NCBI RefSeq assembly: GCF_030272615.1
Contig: NC_081410.1
Span: forward strand, 123,990,140 to 124,054,139
DNA from: Cryptomeria japonica
Taxonomy: Eukaryota; Streptophyta; Pinopsida; Cupressales; Cupressaceae
Direction: 5' to 3'
Length of the DNA: 64,000 nucleotides
Part shown: positions 1 through 8,967 of the stretch, piece after piece
How positions within the stretch are numbered: position 1 is the stretch's first letter
How the letters are laid out: each line of letters starts with the position of its first letter
The notes under the pieces: model-generated
What the model saw: only the letters and a program-made list of their open reading frames with translations
What the model was told of the DNA's origin: nothing
Databases searched by the model: none
Made by a program: the position numbers and the translations under genes

Positions 1-82
1 ACTTCACCAACGGGTAGGCCCCTTGTGTCTGTGCGCCATCCGTGTCTTCCGTTCCTGAGTTCGTGTAGGCAACGGCGCCAAA
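1..82 (-). mobile_element. Gypsy family A, copy 1: leader and primer-binding site
   Basis: Positions 68-80 equal the last 13 bases of plant tRNA-Asp (ending GGCGCCA), so on the minus strand they form a TGGCGCC-type primer-binding site for minus-strand DNA synthesis. Two bases separate it from the LTR end (CA at 84-83). Positions 1-66 are the untranslated leader just inside the element and closely match 8885-8952, where a second copy of the family has the same leader and PBS. The rest of this copy would lie to the left of the window. The PBS assignment rests on the known 3' end of plant tRNA-Asp; family membership rests on the match to the second copy. Confidence 0.75.
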
Positions 83-375
83 TGTTTACCTCACTGGGTA
101 AACAGGAAGAATACAGAAATCGAACAGCAATGTACAATGCAAATATAAAAGAAGTACCAGAATAAGCTTTCCATTAATGTCAAAGGATGTTCATATTATA
201 TCTGTCGTCAACATTACATGTCACACGACTAACATTCCCTCCCACAACACCCGGAGGTGATACAATATATGATTGCCGAAGGGGTGCGACCCAACCGTCG
301 CGACTCCAACTACCTACCCGTCGGCTAACTAACTATTGATAATTAACATTACTAACTATACACTTTTTCCCGATA
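83..375 (-). repeat. Gypsy family A, copy 1: LTR 3' segment
   Basis: This stretch is the R/U5-side end of the LTR preceding the PBS on the minus strand. It shares many blocks with 8968-9290, for example the stretch reading GAAGGGGTGCGACC and the ACTAACTAACT run. Similarity fades near 375-480, just before the hAT gene region, so the LTR is truncated or has diverged there. I see no second terminus, so full length cannot be given. Confidence 0.6.
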
Positions 376-479
376 ACAAATTCCACCTTCTAAAAAGTGA
401 AACTTATACCCTATAAGTGACTTCTAAAACATTATATTCACTCATTTCACCTCATTTGTGTTGCAAACAAAAGTTTATG

Positions 480-725
480 AGAGCAGGTTGAAGAAAGGGT
501 GAACAAAATTTGGCTTCCAAGATCAAAGAGGAGGAGTTCAACAAGTGTTGTAGCATCATTTCCATACATTTTCAAGCTTCCATTGGCTGCAAGAGGTAGG
601 TTTTTAACATTTTTTTCCAACTATTTTTGTTTCACAAATTGTCAAACATGAAACTTGATTTTTTTTTCATTATTTAGTTTTTGTTTTTGAATATGTTTAT
701 ATTATTTCTTGCCATAGGAACTAGA
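480..725 (+). other. hAT gene 5' UTR with intron
   Basis: The first ATG that gives a hAT-like N-terminus is at 726. Just before it a plausible intron lies at 596-717: donor AG|GTAGGT, a T-rich tract, acceptor CATAG. The 5' UTR would then join about 480-595 to 718-725. An upstream in-frame ATG at 681 falls inside this inferred intron, which is why I prefer 726. No promoter element is certain, and the terminal inverted repeat expected of a hAT element was not found. Confidence 0.4.
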
Positions 726-2920
726 ATGGCATCTACATCTTCCTCCATTGGCAATGAACAAATAATTGCAAAACAAAGAAATGATCCAAATTCTCCCTTA
801 TGGAAATATGTGGACATTATAAAACAACTTCTGGGAGGTGGGGGATTCCGTTGGAGATGCCATGGATGTGATGTTGAACGTAATAGTTCATATTATCGGG
901 TGGTAGGCCATTTGTGTGGAATAAAAGGAAGAGGTATCAAAAAATGCCCTAGAAAAGATGGTAAACCTACACCAGATGAGACATTTATGAAATATATTAG
1001 AGAGCATGAGGCGGCAGAAGAGAGAGAAGCCCGTAGATTGAACCAAACCGCATCAAAGAAAACAAAGGGAATGCAAGGCCCTTCTAATCCTAGTATTGTA
1101 GTAGAAGACCACCCCTTCTTTGCCACAAATGAACCTCAAAGTGAACCACCCTTGACACGTAAAAGAACAAAGGGGCCTTTAGAAACCGCATTCCAAAATG
1201 AGAGTAGAGACAATGCTGACGAAGATATAGTAAGGTGCATTTATGCAAATGGGTTGTCTTTCAATGTTGTTCGCTCCCCATATTGGAAGCAAATGATAAA
1301 AAGTGTTAATGAGGCTCCAAGAGGGTATAAGGGCCCCGGTTATGAGAAGGTACGTGGAACATTATTGGAGAAAGAGGTGAAGAGGGTTGAAGATGCATTG
1401 AAAACCATAAGGGATTCATGGGTTGAGACAGGTGTAACAATTGTTTCAGATGGGTGGAAAGATGCTAAAAACCGTCCCTTGATCAATGTCATAGCGATGT
1501 CCCCTAAAGGGGCAATGTTTTTGAAAGTTGTGGATTGTGAGGGCCAAATAAAAGATGGCCAACTTATTGCAAAAATTCTCATCTCCGCCATTGAGTCTGT
1601 GGGACCCTGCAATGTTCTCCAAGTCATAACGGACAATGCAAAAAATTGTAGAGCTGCTGGTTTGTTGGTTGAGCAACGCTATGATCACATCTTTTGGACA
1701 CCTTGTGCGGTACATTCACTCAATCTTATGCTACAAAGGATTGGGCAAAAAATAAAATGGATCAGAGATGTGTATGCAGAGGCTAAGGACATCCAGATGT
1801 TCATCACAAACCACCACATGTCTCAAGGGATTTTTAGAACCTATTCGAATTTGGAGCTATTGAAGGTAAGTGAAATAGTAATTTAATTTTACATTTTCTG
1901 ATTTTTTTTAATTTTTCAATAAGCTATATTGTGTATTCTTCTTTAAAGTTTGGCTTTATTTTTTAATCATTTGGCATTAATTTGTGTTATAGGTTGCTGA
2001 GACCCGTTTTGCATCAAACACAATTGTCTTAAGACGACTTGTGAAAGTTAGAGTGGCACTATGCAATATGGTGATCAGCACCAATTGGACTATATGGAAG
2101 CAGCGTAGCACTGAGAGGGCAAAAAAAATTAGGGATAGAATATTGAATGAGAAATGGTGGGATCTTGTTACATATCTCCTAAGTATCACTGAGCCCATCA
2201 TGAGCATGATTTGCTATACAGACATGGATAGGCCTTGCATAGGTGAGATTTATGATGGCATTGACTCAATGCTGGAAAAAATAAAGTTCACTATAAATGA
2301 AAAAGAGAATGACCCCCAGGAGAAATTCTTCAAAGAACTGGAAGCAATTATTGTAGAAAGGTGGAATAAGATGACCACTCCTTTGCATCTTCTTGCCTAT
2401 GCCTTGACACCTAAGTAATATAGCAATCAGTTTCTTGATAAACCAGGAAGGATTCCACCATGGAGAGATCTAGAAGTATCTGATGGGTACAAGGCAGCAT
2501 TTCTTAGACTATATCCCGATGGTGATTTGCAAGATGTTACAAATGAGTTCATAGAATTCGCAAATGGGAATGGTCTAAGCGTTCATGCACTTCGTCATAG
2601 ATCCAAGAAGGATGCTCATAGCTGGTGGTACTTCCATGGCACATGCTTCCAACACCTACAACCCCTCGCTATAAAAGTTTTATCACAAGTAAGTTCAATT
2701 AATTAAAATTTTAAATTTACAAGTTTTAGTTTATTTATAGTTTACTTTGTCTTCATAGGTTGCTAGTTCATCTGCTTCAGAAAGAAATTGGAGCACATAC
2801 TCTTTCATCCACTCAGTAAAGTGCAATAGGCTGCTATCAAAAAGAGCAGAGAATTTAGTATATGTGCATTCCAACCTACGTCTTCTTTCACACAAACAAT
2901 GTGACTACACACAAGGGGAA
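726..2920 (+). pseudogene. hAT-family transposase (BED finger, DUF659, hATC), interrupted
   Basis: Three exons are readable: 726-1865, 1993 to about 2690, and about 2760-2920. Intron 1 (1866-1992) has GTAAGT and TTATAG ends and lies between codons; intron 2 has GTAAGT and CATAG ends. The N-terminus holds a BED zinc finger (C45, C48, H62, C74). The middle is a DUF659/hAT core with SDGW (D242) and TDNAKN (D303), the likely first two catalytic acids. Exon 3 starts ASSSASERNW, the hAT dimerisation domain with the expected E and W. An in-frame TAA at 2416-2418 breaks exon 2; homologous sequence continues directly after it. The last domain stops at 2920, where sequence starting TGTAATGTCC begins, so the gene is also truncated. 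It is either a dead transposon or a dead domesticated copy. Confidence 0.85.
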
Positions 2921-3121
2921 TGTAATGTCCCTACTAGTTAGAGATCACTATCCTGCAAAATAGTTTGTTAGAATACAACAGACATATATATATATATATA
3001 TAACTAATCTAAATTGCAATCTAACTTTAAAATACTTAATTAACATAATCACAATTCTCATCTAATAAAAAAGATACGAATGCCATACGGCGATATGTCC
3101 TTAGGCGGCCATGAAGCTCGC

Positions 3122-3498
3122 CTTCTTGGAACCCATCTTGGTTCCAAGCCCTCCAGGAAGTCGAAGGTGAATTCGACTCCTGTCTTGAATGTAATTTCTT
3201 ACATCCAAGCCCTCGAGGAAATCGAAGGTTAATTCGATTCATATCTTGAATGTAATTTCTTACATCCAAGCCCTCCAGGAAATCGAAGGTTAATTCGATT
3301 CCTGTCTTGGGTGTAACCTCTTACATCCAAGCCCTCCAAGAAATCAAAGGTTAATTTGATTCCTGTCCTCTTACACCCAAGCCATCCAAGGAAGACCCTA
3401 AGTCCATTCCTTGCCTTGGGTGATGCATCTCATCATCCAAGTCCTCAGAGGGGACCGGCTAGATCCGTCTCTTCTTAGTTGAACTCAGTCAACCAAGC
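3122..3498. repeat. Array of alternating hairpins, about 61-bp unit
   Basis: About four to six units of roughly 61 bp. Each unit alternates hairpin A (CTTGG...CCAAG base) and hairpin B (ATCGAA-type arms). Hairpin A arms: 3125-3133/3140-3148, 3184-3194/3199-3209, 3245-3255/3260-3270, 3306-3316/3321-3331, 3415-3425/3431-3441, 3474-3482/3489-3497. Hairpin B arms: 3160-3165/3172-3177, 3221-3226/3233-3238, 3282-3287/3294-3299, 3343-3348/3355-3360, 3388-3393/3407-3412. The upper stem sequence differs between units, but each arm complements its own partner, fully or with one mismatch or G.T pair. Function unknown; see findings. Confidence 0.75.
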
Positions 3499-3499
3499 C

Positions 3500-5015
3500 A
3501 TATATATGCATATTGATATTCAGTATATACTGCCTACCAAGAATTATCATAACCCCTGCATTAGGCTAAGGGAATTTTCTACCACTAGCCTCCATCACAT
3601 AACCAAATTATTGTTATTCATATAACCTTTTAATAACTCATTTCTTCATCATTTAATATATTAAATATATATTAACATCATTTAATCATTTATTTCTCTT
3701 TAATCTATCAAGTACTTGCTAATTTACTGTACTAGATAATTAGTCTCATTCTAATTCATTTATAAATTATTTACTTATTAATTAATTGCTAGTTATATGA
3801 ATTATTATGTATTAGTGTAGAACAGTTTCTAAAACATATTATATTAATTATAAATATTATATTAATATCTATTATTATATCAATATCCATATTTATAACC
3901 CTTTTATTATTCCTTATTCTGATTTGAGTATATATACATATATATACATAAATAACTAAATGAATTCAATAATGTTGCCTCTAATTTATATATTTCCTAA
4001 TTACCAATTCTATAAACTATTAGTACTCCCCCTACTTGTAAATACTAGTTATTAATATATTAAGTTGTTAGTAATGGCAGACAGATCTGACACATGTCAG
4101 ATCTGGTCTGCCACTGTTATGAAATTATGTATACAGATTGCAGTTTATGTTAGTATTTAAATTCTGCATATGAACATTATCGGGTTTCATGGGCCTGATA
4201 TATTTAGCATACTTACTAAACACATCCTCCGTACATACCACCCAGAACAGGGATGTTACTGCTTGTAAATTAATAACAGTTCTGACCTGATCTGATTTGA
4301 TAGATGATGTCAGATAATGTCCCTCTCTTCTCCTTAAATATTTATATATTTCATATTTTTAGTTGTATGTAATTGCTGATAATAAGAAGTAAAGAGGGCA
4401 GATGATACTAATCCTCAACTGAGTAATAACCAATTCCGTAAATCTTCCCCCCGAACTCACACTCCTTATCCTCCCTTTATATCGTTACATCCCTTTTTGG
4501 AGAGAGGCGACTTTATGGTGGGAGGCGTTTATTCAAGGAGAGGTGCTCTTTTATTTTAATCCCATTAACATTTGTTAATAAACAAATATTTAATAGAGAT
4601 CTATTGTTATTACTATATGTATGTTATAAATAAATTACTTTCGTCTTGATTATATACCCCGATCACTAATTATAATCATAGCCACTTATTAATATATTTT
4701 CCTTGCATTCACTTTAACAATCGGTGTTCTTTTATATGCTATAGTCGGTTGTTTAAGATAATCGACAAAAGCTTTTTATGAAGTCTTTTATTTTTATGGA
4801 GTCTTTTCTTCGACTCATTTTTCATAATGTGTATTCAGCGATCTTATTCCACTCTAATATTTTTAGTGTCCTTGCTCTAGACGTCATCGAATGATTTTAA
4901 ATCTGGTCGTTGTTTTTTTTTTCCATTGTAATGTCCCTGTCGTGCCATGGTATTTTTCCTTTCACCCTCTTTTAAACTGCCACTGCTGTCACCGTGCTCC
5001 TTCAGGCCTACGGAC
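3500..5015. other. AT-rich stretch without a gene
   Basis: No coding signal or recognised domain. It contains short AT repeats, a perfect-armed palindrome around AGATCTGACACATGTCAGATCT (about 4083-4104), and the TGTAATGTCCC 11-mers at 4927 and 5016, 89 bp apart. It probably belongs to the LTR-like insertion that begins at 2921 and to the left flank of the family A body. Confidence 0.4.
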
Positions 5016-5101
5016 TGTAATGTCCCGAGCCCGTACAGAGGTTATCTGTCGTACGATGGAGTGGTTTGTTGTACGGTGGCTGAGTCGTACCGCGACTGGG
5101 G

Positions 5102-5824
5102 TCACCTGAAGCTTGGTGTCGTACGGTGTCTAGGAAGGTCGTACGGTGAATACTGTTTGGCCATGCGAGTGTACGGTAGGTGAACACCCTCCGAGGTCGG
5201 TGACCTCCGTCGATGGTGGTCCACTGTACGGTGTCCCACCGCACGGCAGTCTACCGTACGGTGTCCCACCGCACGACAGTCTGCCGTACGGTGTCCCACC
5301 GCACGGTGTCTTGCCGCACGATGGTCCCGCCGCATGGTGGTTCCACCACCACTTTTTTTCTCAATTTTTTTTTTTCCGAATCTAATTGTCGAGTCTTTGG
5401 CTCGGGTCCCATGCCTCTGGGATCGCCCTTCATCGTTCTCAGTTTGCCTCGCCCGAGAGTCTCTCGCTTTGGTCCCGTGTCTCTCGAGTCGCTGGCCCGG
5501 CCTCTCGAGTCCCCTTCCATCCTCTCGGGTGTCCTTCTGGCCTCTCGGGTCCCCTACACGCTTCTCGTGGTAGGGTTTCAATTTGGACCTATTGATAGCA
5601 AGTCTATTTTCAATGGCCATCCGAAGACCCGGAACCATAAATTCTACAGGAACCACGGTCTCCTTCCCATACATAAGAAGAAGAAGAAGAATAAAGATTT
5701 TGAAGGTTGTGGCCTTCCACACAGGGTTCCAATCGTTGCTGACACGAATGATCTTGGGATTATCTACATCACCGAGGTTTGGGACGTCTCCCTTCCAATA
5801 TTCTCTGTATTCCGGCAGGTACAC
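5102..5824 (-). pseudogene. Gypsy pol remnant: integrase C-terminal end plus repeat-rich tail
   Basis: Residues 1-50 (YLPEYREYW... and WNPVWKAT) look like the segment upstream of RT in this family. After a short Leu run encoded by a CTT/TTC microsatellite, the text becomes YGKETVVPVEFMVPGLR followed by IENRLA, the conserved end of plant Ty3/gypsy integrase (usually YGKEAVVPIEF...IENRL). RT, RNase H and the DDE integrase core have been removed without breaking the frame. From about residue 75 the protein is low-complexity and Arg-rich, reflecting 10-residue repeats from the 30-bp minisatellite. The overlapping open frames on the plus strand are shadows of this repeat. Confidence 0.7.
5231..5345. 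repeat. 30-bp CGTACGG minisatellite
   Basis: Units at 5231-5260, 5261-5290 and 5291-5320, with a partial fourth. Each has a GTGTCCCACCGCAC core and ends in CCGTACGG, itself a perfect 8-bp palindrome; CGGTG-TCC-CACCG within each unit is a small hairpin. More diverged CGTACG motifs spread left to about 5040. The repeat is in frame with the upstream pol remnant. A CTCTCG-rich degenerate repeat follows at about 5445-5565. Confidence 0.8.
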
Positions 5825-6124
5825 CTCCTCTGTTGCTTGCTCTGGTTCCTCTACTTCGAGCCTGTAGCTCTAGAACATTTCGTAATCCTCCATCTGCCAG
5901 TGGAAGAGCCCATTCAATGACCCCGTCTCATCCTCAGAGCACTCCCCTAGTTTGAGAATCCCTTCGTCATTGGGCTCCCTGCAGCCCCGTCCTTCATTCC
6001 TCAGGTTGCCTTCTCCTTCACCCTTCGATTCCGAAGATGATGCCAGTTCCTCACTAACCAACTACGTCCCAAGGTCTATGATAAACTTCCTTCCTCCATT
6101 CTCCACAGACAGAGTGTTCTTCTT

Positions 6125-6733
6125 CTAGTTGTGGGTGGCCTTGGCTGCCACCAGCCACCCTCTCCCTAAGATCGCATCATACCCTTTTTTCTTTAGTGGG
6201 ATTACCACGAAGTCCAGTATGAAGGGTTGCGTCCCGATGGTAACTTGCTGGCCCATCAGTGTCCCGATGGGTTTGATTCCATGCTGATCTGCTCCCAGTA
6301 GACTGAGTGTAGACACCAGCCACCCTCTCCCTAAGATCGCATCATACCCTTTTTTCTTTAGTGGGATTACCACAAAGTCCAGTATGAAGGGTTGCGTCCC
6401 GATGGTAACTTGCTGGCCCATCAGTGTCCCGATGGGTTTGATTCCATGCTGATCTGCTCCCAGCAGACTAAGTGTAGATGGCCACAGCGTCGACTTCCCC
6501 AGCTTCCGCCAGGTTTCTTCTAGAAGAACTTTCACTCCTGACCCACCATCGACGATGGTATCGGTTAGAATGGTGCCAAGGATACCCATCTCCACAATGG
6601 TCGGGTTCCTTCCAATGTTAACTGCCAGCAGCATGGGGTCTATTGCAGACCCCCCAGAAACATCTGTGCGGTGGTTGGTATTGGTGCGTGGTTGGGAGAG
6701 ATTATTCAGCAACGCCATTCGTAATTGAGGCAT
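6125..6733 (-). pseudogene. Gypsy aspartic protease with in-frame tandem duplication
   Basis: Retropepsin-like domain that would cleave the Gag-Pol polyprotein. The active-site region reads IVDGGSG, the DGG variant common in plant gypsy proteases, and the flap/C-terminal part ends in YDAILGRGWLV. The C-terminal 55 residues occur twice in tandem: DNA 6315-6479 and 6150-6314, period 165 bp, with only a few substitutions, so the frame stays open. The fold would be disrupted by the extra half. It is preceded by a TAG stop (6737-6739) in the same frame as gag and ended by TAG at 6125-6127. Confidence 0.75.
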
Positions 6734-6736
6734 CGT

Positions 6737-8473
6737 CTAGAGAAGGTCGTGTACCTTCACAGGCACCTCCAGTTTTAAAATTTGATTTAGTATAGCCTCC
6801 TCCACCTCCGGTCGGCTGGAAGTACTCGCCGTACCCTTCGCCTTCGCCCTTTCTCGTATCTCTTTCTCAATTTCTTCCCGTGCTTCCCGTACCCTTCGCT
6901 TCTCCGTCTCCGGGTTTGGGCACATTGCGTGTCTATCTTGGGCGCGGGTTACGGCCAGCACTTCCTCTTCTTTGGTTTCCTCGATATTGAGAAAGTTGAT
7001 GCCGGACTTCGGGCAGGTGACGTCTTCATGGTCTCCCAATTCGCACCATTTGCACAAATATTGTGGGGCCTCTCCCTTCGGGCAGTCTCGGGCGAAGTGC
7101 CCCCACTGGTTGCACACTCTGCATTGTACCATCGGTCGGCCTTTGGAGTCGTATTAGATCCGGCTCCTTGTATTGTTATTGTTGTTTCGTCCTCCCCACC
7201 GGTTATCTCAGTAGCCTCCCGATGTTGCATTGTTGTTCGCCTGGGAGCTGCTGGTACCACCTGATGTAGTTGGTTGTTCCTGCGTAAGCAATACTTGTTG
7301 GTTTCGTGTTTTCATGTTGTAGGGGCATTCCCTAGTGGGATGCCCCATCAACTAGCATATATCACAATAGGCCTTCTTTTGGCAGGAGCCTTTCGTGTGG
7401 CCATCCGTCTTACATTCCGTGCACCAAAGCTCCCCTTCGTTGTTCTTGCTCGGACCTCCCTTCATAACCTTCAGCTCTTTCATCATCCTCAGCATGTCCT
7501 TCTGTAGGGCTTGCACCTTTTTCTCGGACTTGCCATCGCTGCTGCTTCCCTCGGAAGAGTCATCATCCTGGAACGAGCTATCCTTCTTTTTCTTCTTGGA
7601 TGTCTTGGTCTCGCTCTCAAGATCCATCGCTCTATTATATGCATCTTCGTATGAGGTTGGTGGAACAATTTTCATCTTCTTCCGGATGGAGTGTTTCAGT
7701 CCCTCCATGAACCATCTCTTTTTCAACCCATCCGCTGGTTGACTCTCCATTTTCCCCAATAGTTCCTTGAGCCGCGGACTATAGGCTCGAACCGTCTCAT
7801 TCTTGTTCTGCTTTGTGCCATAGATTTCGGCGACTATTTAATTGTTGTCTCTGAGGAGGCGAAACTCTATCCCGAACTCCTTCAGGTCGGGCCATGTGCC
7901 GACTTTGGCCTTATCCGTATCAGAGTACCAGTCGATGGCCACTCCCCTTAAGGTTGTTGGAAATTGTGTTACCCATTCGTCCTGGTCGGTAACACCATTC
8001 GCTAACCATATGGTTTCGCAACTGCAGCAATGGCAGACGGGATCTTCCTTCCCCTCGCCATTGAACTTTGGCAACTTCTGTTTACTGGCCATCCCACCGC
8101 TGGGTCTCGCTCCTCTAGTGCCTTGTGTGCTTGTACTTGGTGATCCTCCGCCTCCGCCTCCTACAGCTAACCCTCCACTCGTGGGTCCTCCGGAGAAGGT
8201 TGTTGACCCCGAACCGAACAAATTGCCTCCCGTACGGTACCCTTGTGCTCTCTCGGCACCGTCAGCCGTACCGTCACCTTCGGTCGTCTCCCTCCGGTTG
8301 TCCTCTGAAATGGACAAGTTCTTTAGTAGGTCTCTGGTAGCGTCGATCAAGTTTAGACTTCGCCTTGTTTGTTCCACCAACCCTTCACGACTTCTTACCC
8401 TACGGTGGTATTCTAGCGAACTGTAGAGTTCTCCTTCAGCACCCTCCGTGACTCCTAGGTTCCCTTTGGGCAA
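6737..8473 (-). pseudogene. Gypsy family A gag with four CCHC zinc knuckles
   Basis: Structural polyprotein that would package element RNA. Order: Gly/Ser-rich N-terminal part, a retrotransposon gag core (LPKFNGEGKEDP, ATTLRGVAIDW-like, EFRLL), a Lys/Ser-rich linker with a coiled-coil-like stretch, then four CX2CX4HX4C knuckles: CTECKTDGHTKGSC, CDIC-LMGHPTREC (interrupted by a stop), CRVCNQWGHFARDC and CKWCELGDHEDVTC. In-frame stops: TAA 7838-7840, TAG 7352-7354, TGA near 7201, TAA near 7161 and TAG 6737-6739; sequence on both sides of each stays homologous and in frame. Each stop is one C-to-T step from CAA, CAG or CGA. Four knuckles is more than the usual one or two for gypsy gag. Confidence 0.75.
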
Positions 8474-8952
8474 CCCTACGACAGTGTAGAGAGTGTAATT
8501 CTCTCCGTCTATCTCTGCCTCCGTGACACCTCCTGGGTTCCCTTCGAGCGACCCCTCGGCAAGCTGCCTTAGCCTACGCCTTCATTCTATTTGCTATCTG
8601 AGATTCAACGCTCTTTGTGCCACTTCCCATTTGTCACTTTGTATCTTTTTATTTTTGTTCTTATTTAGTATATTTGGCATAAATCACTTCCGTACATAGC
8701 AAGCACACACCATGTACACAAAAAAAAAATTCTTTTTTTATTTTTTTTATTTTGCCTTTCGGCCACGATTTATATCAACAGTGTGTCGAGATTATTATAG
8801 GGTTCAATTTCCCCTTCGCCTCTTGCCATCACGCTCTGCGGCCCACGACGATTGTTTCTTTTGTGCGTCGTCGGCCTCTGGGTTAATCTCACCGACGGGT
8901 AGGCCTATCGTGTCCGTACGCCATCCGCTCCTTCCTTTCCCGAGTATGTCTA
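8474..8952 (-). other. Gypsy family A leader (between PBS and gag)
   Basis: Non-coding on the minus strand between the PBS and the first gag frame. 8885-8952 closely matches window positions 1-66 from the other copy. An A-rich tract lies at 8721-8750. The gag start codon is uncertain; the open frame begins at 8473. Confidence 0.55.
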
Positions 8953-8965
8953 GGCAACGGTGCCA
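8953..8965 (-). other. Primer-binding site, tRNA-Asp type
   Basis: GGCAACGGTGCCA differs from the tRNA-Asp 3' end at one base. It is followed on the plus strand by AA and then the LTR end (CA on the minus strand at 8969-8968), the same spacing as in the copy at 68-83. Confidence 0.75.
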
Positions 8966-8967
8966 AA

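Larger units (their letters stand above)
2921..5015. repeat. Probable LTR sequence inserted in the hAT gene
   Basis: Sequence changes abruptly at 2921 from hATC coding to TGTAATGTCCC, a TG-start 11-mer that recurs at 4927, 5016 and 54399 and, as its reverse complement, at 11389-11399 and 11624-11634. It looks like the terminal inverted repeat of one or more LTR families. The block is non-coding and, after about 3500, very AT-rich. GGGATGTTAC at about 4249 and GTTACATCCC at about 4486 could be other LTR ends. The matching right end and a target duplication of GGGAA (2916-2920) were not found, so extent and strand are uncertain. Confidence 0.4.

Noticed and set aside
5231-5320. Regular 30-bp repeats resembling a CRISPR array
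   Set aside because: Units are contiguous with no unique spacers, lie in a plant retroelement and there are no cas genes.
5213-5920. 235-residue plus-strand open frame
   Set aside because: Shadow of the minus-strand pol remnant and of the 30-bp repeat; no protein family features.
8125-8426. Plus-strand proline-rich frames at 7842-8426
   Set aside because: Antisense of the gag frame, which has zinc knuckles and a recognisable core on the minus strand.
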